NCBI GenBank assembly: GCA_023238725.1
Contig: CM041554.1
Location: 19,082,050-19,146,049, forward strand
Length of the DNA: 64,000 bases
Reading direction: 5' to 3'
Origin: Scortum barcoo
Taxonomy: Eukaryota; Chordata; Actinopteri; Centrarchiformes; Terapontidae
Shown one piece after another: positions 1 to 11,609 of this stretch. Positions within the stretch are counted from its first letter, which is position 1; the number at the start of each line of letters is the position of its first letter. The translations under genes and the position numbers were made by a program. The notes under the pieces are model-generated. The model saw only the letters and a program-made list of their open reading frames with translations. It made no database searches and had not been told where the DNA came from.

Positions 1-2094
1 TAGTGCTCTGTGTTTTGGTGGGCAGCCGCATGCAGAGCAGCATGTGGCTGTTAGTCAGTTAAGATGAGCAACACTTTGTCCACTGACCTCTTTGACCTTG
101 TGGGACTGAATTAAGCGTGCCGCACAAAGTGGGAGATATGAAGTTGTGTGGACATCGCCGAATCATGCGAGGCTGTTTTCAGTGACTGATCCTTTGAAAG
201 TGCGCGACCTTCAGTGTCTTTAATGCCTGTGAAGTCAGTGAACTGCCTTGGAAATGATGGCCGACGACTCCCATCTTCTTCTTGTCATCCTCTTTGACTT
301 GACCTCTCCCCCTTCTGTCCATTATACGTAGAAATGTTTTGAAACTTCACGAGTCTCCCGCCAGTAACAGATAAAGCCCTTATTCTGGCAAGGGACTAGG
401 ATAATGTGCGGAGTAGAGCACAATATTTAGGGAAAAAAAGGATAATCATGTCTGTCATGATCACGGTCAGAGGGTTAGCTCAACAAGATTATCTCATTAG
501 ACGGATAGTGACAGCCACAACCAACTTCAATTATTATCGCGCAATCCCTGTAATTTGGCAGTAAAGATTGTTCATCAACCTTCAGTATGGATTTTCTATG
601 GTCGATTAATGTAATTGGATTGAGAATCACTGATGTCTCAGTCTGATTTGACATCTGAGCTGATTTTGCAGCAACAGGCTTGATATCTTCATATGGAGCG
701 ACTTTGAATTACAGGCACATTCTCGGCTATGTTTGAGCATCTCAGGCGCGTGCGTGTGTGTACATTGTGTGTGTGTGGAAGAGAAAAAGCTAGGGACTGA
801 GAAAGGGAAAGTGAAAGAGCTTTGAGCGTTTACTAGGTGACAATGAGGCAGCATGTCCAGATCTACGAGGGGGCATGTATAAATAACCTTCATTATGAAA
901 AGAGCAATTTTCTGCACCTGCCTGCTAATTGTTCCCATGCTGGTACTTTGGATTGGTGTGATCTCTCCTTTTAAAGCACTAATTTCAGATCGAGGGGGGT
1001 GTGATATAAGGGTGGTAAGGAGAGAGAAATGAAGGGAGGTAGAGTAAGGGTGAGACTGCTGACTGCGAACGGCGTCTTAAACGGAGCGGGGCTCACTCGG
1101 CGTTATAATCCTTCAGTGATTTCCATCTGTAATGTGGGCTGGTAGGGGTGCAAAAGCATTAGCAAAGGTAGTCATGGTTCCTGCATGGCACTCCCTGTCC
1201 ATCCCCGCTGCCTTCCCCTCGGTCATCCTGCACTTAGAAGAAGATAAAATGTTGATGTCATAAATCTTAAGATTTACCCAGGACGTGCACTCGCCAGCAC
1301 GGAGGATAAACTGAATGGAAATCATTAGCACCTTGTCCTTCATTGTGATCCTCAGTCTGCAAAGTGCAAGTGATGGTGCCAGGGGAGGGTGCCATAGGTG
1401 AGCTTCTTGGCTATGGGAAGCAGTGAACAGAGATGGATGAGACCAGCGAGACAAAGGTGAGGGGTGAGAAAAAAAAAAGAAAGACAGAGAGGCTTGTAGG
1501 AGCGTGAGAGCGTCGTCAACGGGAAGTGGAGGGTGCTGTATAGGAAGAGATGTGTAAAAGATGTGTTATACCTGTGAAGGCTCGATCATTCGCAAACATA
1601 AACAACTCTCCACCAGTAATCTGAATTGCAGCCTGATAGCAGCTGTGAATCAGACCATTTTCCTGCGCGGCCACATTGTGCTTTTAACCACAAAGGGACC
1701 GCAAAGTTGTTTTTTTTATTCATCCCCAAAAGAGAATTTCTGTGTCAGAGCCCTGCCGCGTTCACATTTGTGGGAGATAACATGGCAAATTGTGTTTGTA
1801 TGATTTATTCAGTCGCAGATGGAAGGTAAACTGACAGGCAGGGTACGCTGGTGTTAAGTGCTGACCGACATGCACGTGTACGTGGACTGAACTTGCTGAC
1901 AGCAATCAAACTTGATTTCCAGAACATTGAACTCTCCGCCAACATGGCTAAAAACAGACCAAGTGTTGAAAATTTTAGCAAACTCTGTGCACAGTGCTGT
2001 ACCTTCTGTGCAAAATATTTATCTTGTTTTGAAAGGAGTTGAAGGGATTTTGAGGACGAGTCCAGTTAACTGTTTAATCTTTTCTCAGTAGTTT
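1..2094. other. Unique non-coding sequence
   Basis: No gene or recognisable transposon is visible here. The sequence is mixed-composition vertebrate DNA with short open frames on both strands that show no domain and no coherent splice structure. Local features are a TG-rich tract near 746-777 and a purine run near 1466-1490. On the minus strand around 1160-1360 the frame stays open for 113 codons, but it crosses good internal splice-like sites and the protein resembles nothing I know. That segment may be a conserved non-coding element rather than an exon. Confidence 0.5.
746..777. repeat. Imperfect TG dinucleotide tract
   Basis: The tract consists of alternating TG and CG steps broken once by TACAT. 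It is a degenerate microsatellite of the usual vertebrate kind and suggests no function beyond a possible length polymorphism. Confidence 0.7.
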
Positions 2095-2446
2095 CGCTTC
2101 CTTGCTAATATGTTGGTAAGAAAATTGATACAACTCTCACATTTGTATGCTAACTATAGCTGGAGGCAGCAGCTGGCTAGCTTAGCTTAGCGCAAGGACT
2201 AGAAACAGGGGGAAAACATCTATCCTGACTTTGTCTTAAAGTGAAATGTAAAAGAACATAATGATGATTATGTGTGTTAATTATTGAAAGGTGTTGTTAT
2301 CTTTGGACAGCCAGGCTAGCTATTTCACCCTGTCTCTATGCTAAGCTGAGCAGCCGCTAGCTGTAGCTTCATATTTTGCGGTCAGACATGATGGTTATTT
2401 TGATATTTTCATGAAAAAGTGCCAAATGTCGATATATTCCTTTAAA
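2095..2446. mobile_element. Palindromic teleost repeat (MITE-like)
   Basis: The left arm carries GCTAGCTTAGCTTAGCGC and the phrase GACTAGAAACAGGGGGAAA; the right arm carries CTATGCTAAGCTGAGC, GCTGTAGCTTCATATT and ATATTCCTTTAAA. The outer roughly 100 bases of each end are diverged reverse complements of one another, so the element folds as a long imperfect hairpin. I recognise this combination (inverted TTAGC arms around an AAACAGGGGGAAA core) as a very abundant interspersed repeat of percomorph fish genomes. It has no coding capacity and is presumably non-autonomous. Its exact superfamily is not clear from one diverged copy. Ends are approximate. Confidence 0.8.
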
Positions 2447-3569
2447 TAATATTCACAGAATTTGCCCCAGTTGACATTTTGAAGTTAAATAAAATTTTGA
2501 AGTGAAAATGCCAACATGAAGGCTGTTTCAGTCTAATTTTCAGGTTGTTGTCGGGTCGGACTGAGATCCCACTATGCCGACTGTTGGGGCTTTTATTACT
2601 TTAAACCACATTATGGCTTTATATTGTCCTCGCAGTGGCGCAGTGGAAAATGGATTTGTGCATCCTATTGTTAAATGTACACAGCAAAGAGAAACGACGG
2701 GCCAAGCCTGTCATCCACGTGAAGAATCACGCACTAGATAGCAACCCAAACAAAACAAAGAACATGACAAAAAACCTCAAACAAGATGCAATACTTTAGA
2801 TAGAAAAAGTGGCTGAGGACATCTGCAGGGCATCAGTAAACCAGGAGGGTGGAAACAGAGTAGAATCATGGCTCTTTTGTTTTTTTGCTCTGGGCAAGAC
2901 TTGTTTTCTTTCACACTCACTCATTCTCGCACACATGCTTGAACACAAGTCTGCTCGAAAATGTCCATGATCAAAAACGTAAGTGAATTCTGCTCGACAG
3001 TGAATTCTCACTTTACTTTGACAGCCATTGTCGGGCTGTGAGCTCATCCAAGGGTGAGTGGCATCCCTGCAAAGAATAAAGGATGGTTATTAAAGAAAAA
3101 GACCAGGGAGGTGTTGCTGAAAGGAGGCGGGGTGCCCAACATGTCTGGCATCACAAGGTCAGGAGCAATGCCCTCTGGCTGGAAGTGCTGTGAGGAATGG
3201 CAATGTCAGTCAGAAACCTCCCTCACCCCCTTGGACCTGTCAATTTGCCGGCGATAATTAATCTCTCTCTGGTTAAATATAAAGATTGTAAATCACAGCA
3301 TGATCCTGCACCATTAGGGGGCCTTCATCTGTCAGCTACAGACCTTGGCTAATGGCCCTTTGTAAGCAGAGCACTGGCTGAGGCAGCACACCAGCCACCT
3401 ACTAGTACTCCTCATCATTTGTTTCGTGGAGACATCCCGCCTCCAACGAGCAGAATGGGGCACCCATCGAGCCGCAGGCATGAAGACAGCAGTCTTAGAC
3501 CACCAAAATTATCATCCTTAATACTCACGTCTTCACTCCCGCTTACTCTGTAGCAGAGTAGTAGTAGTG
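2447..3569. other. Unique non-coding sequence
   Basis: No gene is seen. The stretch 3235-3440 is free of simple repeats, has balanced composition and includes a homeodomain-type word (GATAATTAATC), so it is a possible conserved non-coding element. The remainder has nothing recognisable. Confidence 0.4.
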
Positions 3570-4160
3570 TTAGTGAGGCATGCATTATAAAATGTTTAAA
3601 CGCTGGCTTTATTAGTGCCTAATAAATCATCTCATAATGGTTTATGCTGTAGTTCAGTAATAAGATGCCAATAAGAGGAACTTTTAGGTTGCCACGTTTG
3701 TCTCTTCCAGAGATGGATGTTCCTCTTCAGTATAATTTGTTTTTCTTTCTAGCCCCTTAATTCTTTCGGTAGACCCCTCCAAGTGGACCTCTTCCCACTC
3801 AACTTCTGCAAAAGGACTTCAGGGCCTCTGTACCACAATCCATTTAATAACAACCTATTAGCAAAACAACTCCACACTTGATGGATTATTATGGTGGAGA
3901 AACTCGTTATTAATGACAAAATACCATTCATACTTGCCAACCTTATGGCATAGCGTAAATTGAAAACTCATGGATACTTATTATCAACTTAATTTCTAAT
4001 AAGGTGTCTGCAGTTATGTCATTACAAAGTCATGTAGGAGGAGGATAACCAAATGAATGATTTCATGTGAGTTGTTGGCAACTCAAAATTGCCTTTATAA
4101 ATGGCTTGTTACACTTCCAATAAAAACTGATAAATGATGTATTGAACAATAAAAAAGTAA
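3570..4160. repeat. Decayed TATAAA/TAATAA-rich interspersed repeat
   Basis: Words such as GCATTATAAAATG, CTAATAAATCATCTCAT and AATGGTTTATG on the left, and CCTTTATAAATGGCTTG and AACTGATAAATGATG on the right, resemble a family of long inverted-repeat elements common in fish, built around TTATAAATG and AATGGTTTAT. The two ends are loosely inverted relative to each other. The copy is too diverged to define exact ends, terminal repeats or a target duplication. Part or all of it could be unrelated AT-rich unique DNA. Confidence 0.35.
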
Positions 4161-4188
4161 TTAGTCACAACTTGTAAACCATTTACAA

Positions 4189-4565
4189 ATCAGAATCAGA
4201 ATCAGATTTATTGGCCAAGGCCAGGTATGTGTGCACATATAAGGAATTTGACTCTGTTTTTTACAGTACCCTCGCGTACTTGAAAGGTCAGGAAAACAGA
4301 AATAAATAAATAAACATAACATAAACATAACATAACATAACATAACATAACATACACATGACATAACTTAAAGTGTGAGCTATGGAGTGCAATAGAGTGA
4401 GTGCAATGATGCATTTTGTATGGCTTACGAATGGATAGCTTATGTACAGAATATACAGAATAGCTTATGTACAGAAAGTTAGCCCTATTTATGCAATCCT
4501 GCATTCTTGATGGGGAGCATGCTCCAGTCACTCTGGCTGACAAGCAGGCTGCAGTTTCTCTAAGA
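4189..4565 (-). mobile_element. LINE-like 3' end fragment, (GATTCT)n tail
   Basis: The plus strand begins with three AATCAG/AATCAGA units followed by TTTATTGGCCAAGG, GTATGTGTGCACATA and AAGGAATTTGACT. Read on the minus strand this is a retroposon 3' end finishing in a short (GATTCT)n tail, a form I recognise from many teleost genomes. Downstream (4313-4353) a pentanucleotide array has expanded inside the copy, and a 17-bp word is duplicated at 4435-4451 and 4460-4476. The fragment is 5'-truncated and non-coding. The clade of the parent LINE is not certain and the higher-coordinate edge is approximate. Confidence 0.65.
4313..4353. repeat. (ACATA)n pentanucleotide microsatellite
   Basis: About eight ACATA units, some interrupted, lie inside the retroposon fragment just after an (AAAT)n stretch. 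Expansion inside an A-rich part of a retroposon is a usual origin for such arrays. Confidence 0.85.
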
Positions 4566-5755
4566 CTAAATCTTTAATTAATGCAAGCACAACAAGACAG
4601 TAAACACACCCAACTTCAGTTTCTCAAGGTTCACATCAGACTCTGCCAGACTCTGACTACTGTTGCACTTGTTACTGTTACACCCACACCTGTCACCTTG
4701 AAAAACAACAATAGGGAAGTCAAATTACCCGAGGCGAAGGGGCATGAAAGACCAACAAAGACAACTGCAAAACCTCAACAATAATATTAATATCATTGCT
4801 ACTGATAATGAAATAATAACTACTTGTGTAATGTTGATAAAACTTCACTCTGGAACAGCAACAAAACCATTTGAAAAATACCATCTCGGGCTAAAACCAC
4901 ATTCAGAAGACTGACTGACAAAGAAAGAATATATCCTAGAACATGTATGCCTGCATACATTGTGTACGTGACTCACTGATTTTGTTCATCTGCATAAGTG
5001 TTATATATTTGGATGGCAGAAAAATCAGAAGAGCATCCTTGCCCTCACGCTTGACTTTTGGAGATAAAGCAGAAGCTCTGATGCCATGCAGTTCGGCAAC
5101 TATCACATACTGAGGTTTTGCTGGGTGAACTGAATACATAACCTGCGACTGGTTGTGGCATTAAAATAGAAAATTTCAAGCTGTTATGCAGGCTGTTCAC
5201 GGTCAGTGTTGATGAGTATGAAATGTATTCAATGAGCAGAGTAATGTGTGTGCCTGTCCTTCACATTTACGCACCTTAATGTGTGTGTTGTCTCTGCCTC
5301 CCTGAACGTCGTCGCTATTCTGCATAGTCTGATGGCGGTCAGATTCAATAACAGCAAGCATAGAGTTAAGGCTTAAATTACTTATATACAGCCCTATGAC
5401 CCACTTCACGGTAATCATTATATCACTGCACCGACGCTTTCTGCAGAGCAACTTCTTTTTCTTTTTTTTGAAAGACGTCCCTCACATCCTTTGGACTCGG
5501 CATTACATCAACTATAATAAAGTTATTTGTTTGTGTGCTTGTAGGGGGTAAACTCTGCGATAGTCTTTGAACGAGCTGTTAGCACTGTGCACTGTTGTGC
5601 TTGTTAAATGCTTTGTTGGAAGTTTGACACTCAGCTTCTCAGGCTGCTCTCAACACTGCCGACGGTATCCTTAAGTCATGAGGCTGTTTCATGCTGGGCC
5701 CCCGTGGGTGAGGGAGGGATGACAGGATAGCAGAAGAGGCAAACAACAAATGTGG
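4566..5755. other. Unique non-coding sequence
   Basis: No gene or transposon is recognised. Short open frames on both strands show no domain, and composition is unremarkable up to the CA tract that follows. Confidence 0.45.
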
Positions 5756-5769
5756 GCACGCGCATGCAT

Positions 5770-5808
<39 letters not shown>
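5756..5808. repeat. (CA)16 microsatellite in a 53-bp alternating purine-pyrimidine run
   Basis: A perfect (CA)16 occupies 5777-5808. The preceding bases (GCACGCGCATGCATGCACAT) keep strict purine/pyrimidine alternation, so 53 bp alternate without a break. Such runs are known to adopt Z-DNA under negative supercoiling, especially with CG and CA steps. Length polymorphism is likely. Confidence 0.9.
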
Positions 5809-5812
<4 letters not shown>

Positions 5813-5953
5813 CACCTTTAAAGTGTATGAGAGCTCCCTGATGCCAGTGCTGCCATACTGCATGACTAATGCAGCCCGCGAGTCACTGTTTCTCCTCGCC
5901 TTGAGTCCCCAAGAGCTGAATTAATTGGCTGTCATCATGGTAGCTCTCACTCT

Positions 5954-5999
5954 CACACACATACACACACACATGCACACACATGCACACACACACGTG
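5954..5999. repeat. Imperfect CA tract, 46-bp alternating run
   Basis: CA repeats are interrupted by AT and ATGC steps but alternation of purine and pyrimidine is kept to the closing CGTG. It lies about 145 bp from the previous CA tract, so the two form a pair of Z-prone segments. Confidence 0.85.
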
Positions 6000-8830
6000 G
6001 AATGATCAAGATATAAATAAACCAAGTCAACATGGCATTTAAGTGACAGGCAACTATAAACACTTTGTGCAACATTCAATAGCGGTCTCCTACTTTGGGG
6101 TTCCCATCAAACATATGGACCACCTCCCTGAGAGGCACATAACCACAATCAGTAACAGTGTGATGCCTGTGTATCTCCTCAGTTTATACTACACTTAAAT
6201 AGTACTAATGTTTTGCCCAAAGGTTTTCCCAGATTTGAAGGACATATAATTCCTGGATTAAGTTTGGAGGCAATGTTTTGTTTCGAGTGTGCATCATTTT
6301 TGCAGTGCGTGCAAGTTGTGGCCACCAGCTTCAGGCAACAGATGCACTTTGGTTCATGTCAGGGAAAGATCTTGGTTTTAGATAAATGTTCATAAAGTAA
6401 ACATGTTCTGTCTTGCGCTTTTGACGTTCTCAAGTCACTTCTGACTTGAGGGAGAGCTCTGTGCCTCATGGGGCAACACTCTGCACTCAGCTGACAATCT
6501 GCAAAAGATTCATGCTCTAAATGTAGATATTCAGAGTGCCGTGGGTGCAGGGAGTGTGCGGTCACACTCGGGTCAGGACTAGCAGTTTGTGAACGTTGTA
6601 TTGATCAATGCGGGGCTAGCAGTTTTTATTGAACAATGAAATACAATGAAGGGTGGTGTCATTATGGTGTTGTGGAAAAAAAACATTTTTTGTCTGTACT
6701 GGAAATAAAAAGAATTGATCTGACCAGAGTGTCTTTTATATTTTAATGTATTCTTGCAAGAAGGTGAGCTGTCAGACAACCGAGTGCTGTGCTCAGCTGG
6801 ATGAGGACTCACAAATGATAACAGAAAAAGGACAGATACTTATAGTGGGATACAATCAAAGGAAGAGGTGGGGAAGGGAGGGAGTGTGAGGTCTTGTCAA
6901 CCCTTCTAAGTAGATAGTTTCAGGGTTACATCGTCTTCGTGCGTAAAAGGAGTCTGGCAGGAAGATAGTCAATCAGGTCATTGTAGTTTAAGATTTAAAA
7001 CCATCTGGAGCCAACCCTGTGATAGCGTGTTCCTTCCGTAGTGTGATGACCGCTATCAGTCAGAGGTCTCTCTTTTACAGCAGGTCAGAAGTGTATTGTT
7101 GGTCAGAGGTTTGTCTTTTAAAGGAATTCAGGTCTTGGTTTGTCTAACATAGTATAAAGGCAATTTATAAAGAAAACATAATAGTGAGGGTGGAATTTCC
7201 ATTACAATGGTTTATAGTTACTGTTAGCATTATTATACCTTGGCATTTGCTAAAAAAAAGGCTAGATAACCCTTAGTGAATCGCTGATTTAATGCCCCAC
7301 CGGGCGAGCACATTAGGTGATACAAATCAAACACACCTAAAATGTTACATAATCAACAGGTGCATGCTATGTTTGCCTGAAAGGATTGAGGATCCTCCAG
7401 TGGTAACCCTGACATCCCCGCTGTGACTGCTGAGCTCCCATTCAGCTCAGAAGTTTTTAAAAAACTTTGAGTAGTACAGTTGGACAGAGAGGCCAAGTGG
7501 ACAGGTTATATTTTTCTTTGAGAATGAACGCATATTGAAAAAAAGCTGAACCCGGAGTCAGCTGTGGAGGCCATCATGGTGCAGAAAACCAGCCAGACAC
7601 GTGAGTTCACACCAACAAACACACTGATGGATGTAACTCTCTAAAGCAGAGAACATCAACAACCACTGCATTGCCTGGCCGTGCAGTGTTGCATATGTTG
7701 TACTATATGTGGTGCAGAAGCAGAAGCAGGCTTTTTTCTCTGTTTGTATGCTCTGATATGAGATGTCACAGTCATAATTCAGAGTAATTGCATATTACTC
7801 ATAAAGGAAATGCAGTGTAGATACAGTTAGATTATATGATAAGTGTTCTTTGTATACAGCACGACAAACAGATATTTTACCTTTTAACCTTTTAAAGACC
7901 CTTTCATTTGAACAGCTTTGCATTTCAATTGTGATGCACTTAAAAGACAAAGAGCTCTGTATCCCCTCTGTGCTTTGAACCATAAACAACATTTGTGTTT
8001 CTCAGTAGTTCCAGCAGACTGAAAGAAAAATTGAGTGTCATTCCGACCGTCTTCCTTTGCATAATACTGTCTGACTAGTCATGCAGTATAATATCCTGTC
8101 TGTCTGAAAGTGATTCTTTCCATCACTTCTGAGCGCTGATCACCAGTTCAATATGGGAAAAGCAGAAAAAGATATCACTGGACAGCGACAGTGGTGTGCT
8201 GCGATGTGCACATTACTTCAGATGGAGAGGGCCTTTACCTCTTGGTGTCCTGAGACATGTTTTAGTCACATATGCGGGGGTATGCATGTACGGAGGAGGG
8301 TTTGCTCATTCTGCCTCTCTTTTTGTCCTCAGAGCTTTTCCTTTCCGTAAGGCTCCAGATGTTGTCGTCTGTTCATTTGGGATGAAACTGAGCAGTCAGG
8401 TGTGAGAGAGGCACTACACAACAGGATCTGAGTGGAAATGAAGCTCCGCCATGTGTTGCTACATGCTCATGCCTTTACAACTACAACATCTTAACAATTA
8501 TCAGTTTCAAGTTATGAGTATGGCTTTGTACAGCCAGCGCTGCTCCTTTGCTGCCTGACGAGACTGCAGCATCTCAAGTGACGTTTATATTTTAGTCATT
8601 TCTTGAGTTTTGAGTTATGTCCACTGGCTCCCACAAAACTAAAACAAGTGCTGAGGTTTGTCATGTAATTATCAACAGCAGTGAATGAGTAAAGACATTT
8701 TTGATCCAAGGTAATTTCCTGTCAAGAAAATCCACAAATACTGAGAGTCAGCAAACAGTTGCTGCCTGAGTTTATAAATCGAGGGAATCATTCAATCTAA
8801 ATAAATAATTTGCCAGGGGGGTGACCTTTT
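6000..8830. other. Unique non-coding sequence
   Basis: I see no gene. Near 6870 there are three clustered G-runs (a gapped G-rich purine patch). The rest is AT-leaning sequence with short random frames. No recognisable transposon ends were found. Confidence 0.4.
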
Positions 8831-9039
8831 AATTTGCAGTTGTTAATCAATGATTGGCCAAAACACAAGAGGAGAGTTTAGATTCTCAATATTTAGTATC
8901 AGGTGCGTCTTGCCATGGTAACCAAGAAAAGTGCCTGCATACTGACAAACAAGACTGTTGGCATCACAGTAATAGGTAAATGCTAACAACAACCTGCTAA
9001 CATGTTGATGTCCATCCAATAGTTGAGATGCCTGAACAA

Positions 9040-9690
9040 ACTGGTGGTGGTGGGCTGACCAACAGGCACCACATACAGGGAACAAATGAAAGGAGAAACT
9101 GGAATAAAAGAGCGGAGAAACATATCAAACGCAAATGCTTCCATGCAACAGAGCTCACTGAATTGTTTGGTGAGTATAAAAATGACATGAATAAAATGCT
9201 GCTGCTTTTACAGTCACCAGATCTCAGTCCACTTTCACACCTATAGAAGATTTTTGGAGCGACGTGTCAGACAACGCTCCCCACTACCAACTCCATAAAA
9301 CTAAAGGATGTATCGTAAACATTCATATTCACATCTATTCAGTGATGTCAGTGACTGTCTCTGATGCCGTATGTCATTTTGTTACGTCTGGCTATGTTTG
9401 TTTTTCTTTCCATTTGCGGCACACCGGTCTCCCTTGCAAAAGATATCTTGATCTCATTGAGAGTACCTCATTAAATGAAGGTTGTATAAACAAGGAAACA
9501 TCTTGTGGAGGAATGGTGCTCATCCCTCCAGCAGAGTTGGCAAGGAGCACTGAAGCTATTGTTGAGGCTCATGGTGGCCTGACTCCATACTAGTTACATC
9601 TTAGCTTTTCCTTCAATTTGTCACCCGTCTATATGTTGATAAAGACTTAAAGAGGCCCTTCGAATGCAAGGTATGTACATCTACAGGCAA
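9040..9690 (+). pseudogene. Tc1-type transposase remnant, interrupted
   Basis: A plus-strand frame ends near 9246 with the residues QSPDLSPLSHL, matching the QSPDLNPIEHLW signature around the last catalytic region of Tc1-family DDE transposases. About 240 bp later a second frame, ending at a stop at 9593, gives IPPAEL, then TEAIVEAHGGLTPY, matching the C-terminal end of the same family (IP...L...RRIEAV..A.GGPT.Y). The text between belongs to another insertion. The N-terminal paired-like DNA-binding half and the first two acidic residues are not recognisable. The gene is dead: it has lost residues, has shifted frame and is split. Inverted terminal repeats could not be located, so element ends are approximate; 9600-9690 (with TTTGTCACCCGTCT) probably belongs to the element. 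Confidence 0.72.
9300..9487 (+). mobile_element. Retroposon-like insertion inside the Tc1 remnant
   Basis: This stretch separates the two halves of the transposase C-terminus. It ends with ACACCGGTCTCCCTTGC, then AAAAGATATCTTGATCTCAT and CTCATTAAATGAAGG. I recognise this as a decayed form of a 3' terminus shared by several teleost non-LTR elements (AAAAGAGATCTTGATCTCAATG...TTAAATAAAGG). GGATGTAT before and GGTTGTAT after could be a diverged target duplication, but this is weak. It is only the 3' end of the parent element, with no coding sequence. Confidence 0.5.
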
Positions 9691-11368
9691 TCTTAAGGCT
9701 TTTATTCAATGTGCAGGTGTTTCTTTCCAGTGTTGAGAAACAAAGCACAAAATAACCTGTATGCTGCACAAATGCTAATTGTGTGTTCATACCTGACTTT
9801 ATATAAGTTCTCGGTAGCTAAGTAACAGCTCAGGCAGATACCTCCTGCTGTGGCTCTTCACAGGGTAAGAGTTTAGTCACTTTGCAACTTACTTTCCATA
9901 AGTCATTTCAGTTCCCGTCTTGTTTACCTCTCTCAGATGTATTTATAGTAACCAGACAACCAAGGAGTCTGGTGCCTTGCTCTTGGACCTTTCAGCCATG
10001 ATGACGGGGTGAGCGTATACAGTAGCAGCGGATGTGACTCCAGCTAACCTCCAGTAACAAGCTGGCGGCTGGAGCACACAGAGCTCCAAGTGGCAGGGAT
10101 CAAACTGACAATGCTGTTAATTGGTTGGCCCCTTTACCTCTTGGCCAGCTCGCCACCTCTCCAGAGTCTGAATGTACTAATCCACAATTATTTCTCATCG
10201 TGATCACGGAAGGGGTTGACACCACTTGACGGAAATCAAATCATAAAACTTAATCTTGTTATCCTGATAGGTGACAGATGTAAACCCTTCTAATGTGCCT
10301 CACAAACAAAGAAAACCATCAGTCTGCTCTTCTATTGTCCTGACCTCGCAGAAGATTCAAGGTGCCGTGCAGATGAAGATGATGTATCACTATGTCTTTT
10401 AGTTGTGAGAGGCAAAGAAATATTATCACATTAACACTTGATTTCCATTTTTCCATGAATAATTTCTTTTCTGTTCCATTTTCAGGAGTATATTTCATCC
10501 TTCAGCACAACTGAAGAAAACTATATAATACCACTAAATTATGATTTACTGTTGAAATGAAACATGAAACATGTCTAAAATATGCCCTGTGGAAATTACC
10601 AACAGTCCACAGTAATCACACCGCCTGACAAGCCGCTGTTTCTATTCTATTATCAGCCACAACACAAACAATGACAACGGTCCAAAGTGTCTGCTGAATG
10701 TCCTTTAATATTTGTTGATTTTTCTGCCATATGTGCTGCGACAACCCTGCCATGTGAAAATCGTTGTAGTTGTTATTCACAGGGTGTTGTGATATTTGAC
10801 AACAGATTCCAAGAAATAAATTCCAGGGAAACAGGCTACGGGTGGGTGATAATAGCACCTTTCTATTGACAGAGCTTTCACAAAGATCAAAACTTAATGG
10901 GCTCCATAATTAATAGTGATGATTCCTTTCCCCTCTGCTCAGCCTTTTGTTGGGGCAAAACAAAATGAAAGATTGACATTTCTCAGATTACCTCCGATTG
11001 ATCTTGCCCATCCCACTGCGAGCAGCAAACGAGATGGGCTAACTAGCTTTGCCTTTGAACCTGCAGACATCCACAGGCTCTGCCAGCCAGTAAAGAACTG
11101 AGCCAAGAGGAAAACATCTCATTAAATGTGTGTTTTGCTACATAGCATGCCAGACGCAGGTACAGTTAAAGGCTTGTTATTGGCGCAAAAAAAAAAGTTA
11201 TGAAACACTTATTGTGTGTTTCGATTTAATGTATTGCTCCCTGAGTGCAGTAACTACTCTTCTGTTTCCCTTGCAAAATTGGCAATGAAGGGGTACTTCA
11301 GCTGAACTTCCACAGAACTGAGGAACAGTGGTCAAAATCAATGCAGAAAAGGTCAAAATATCCTAATT
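9691..11368. other. Non-coding sequence, one possible SINE-like patch
   Basis: No gene is visible. Around 10010-10160 the words GGGATCAAACTGACAATGC and CCCTTTACCTCTTGGCCAGC resemble a tRNA-like or shared teleost repeat segment in inverse orientation, but box A/B promoters cannot be confirmed. A candidate regulatory stretch at 10870-11100 is listed separately. Confidence 0.35.
10870..11100. promoter_or_regulatory. Candidate conserved non-coding element
   Basis: This repeat-free, mixed-composition stretch contains a TCF/LEF-like word (ACAAAGATCAAAAC, 10880-10893), a homeodomain-type ATAATTAATA (10906-10915) and a second TTTGAA-type word near 11055. The cluster resembles developmental enhancers, but the words are short and conservation was not tested. 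The call is inference only. Confidence 0.25.
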
Positions 11369-11372
11369 TTAA

Positions 11373-11609
11373 CCCATAAGAACCCACGGTGACACAGGTG
11401 TCACAAGTCACTTAAATGACCTTGGAAATGTTCCTTATATAGCTTTATCCTTGATTTTAACCTGTGAAGTCCCTAAGTGACCCCTACCTGAACATCCTGG
11501 TGGGTCATGTGACAGGTCATGTGATTTTGTGTTCCCACAACAACCTTTCCAAGATACCTGTCCCCCATAATTTTCCTTGAAGGAGGAAAGGGGTCTGGGT
11601 TCTTATGGG
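11373..11609. mobile_element. piggyBac-type MITE, 237 bp, TTAA-flanked
   Basis: The left end reads CCCATAAGAACCCA and the right end is its exact reverse complement, giving 14-bp perfect terminal inverted repeats beginning with CCC. Each end is immediately bounded by TTAA (11369-11372 and 11610-11613). TTAA duplication plus CCC-initiated ends is the hallmark of the piggyBac superfamily. Just inside the left end is a 7-bp inverted repeat (GTGACAC AG GTGTCAC, 11389-11404), and related GTGAC/GTCAC words recur internally (for example GTCATGTGACAGGTCATGTG), as expected of subterminal transposase-binding sites. There is no open frame of any length, so the element is non-autonomous. The intact ends suggest a fairly recent copy. 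Confidence 0.85.

Noticed and set aside
1636..1680. Sequence loosely like the miR-138 precursor (AGCTGTGAATCAGACC)
   Set aside because: The mature sequence is not matched and no complementary arm follows, so no hairpin forms.
10010..10160. Possible tRNA gene or tRNA-derived SINE
   Set aside because: A GGGATCAAACTG word is tRNA-like, but no cloverleaf, box A or discriminator arrangement can be drawn. Kept only as a weak repeat-like patch.
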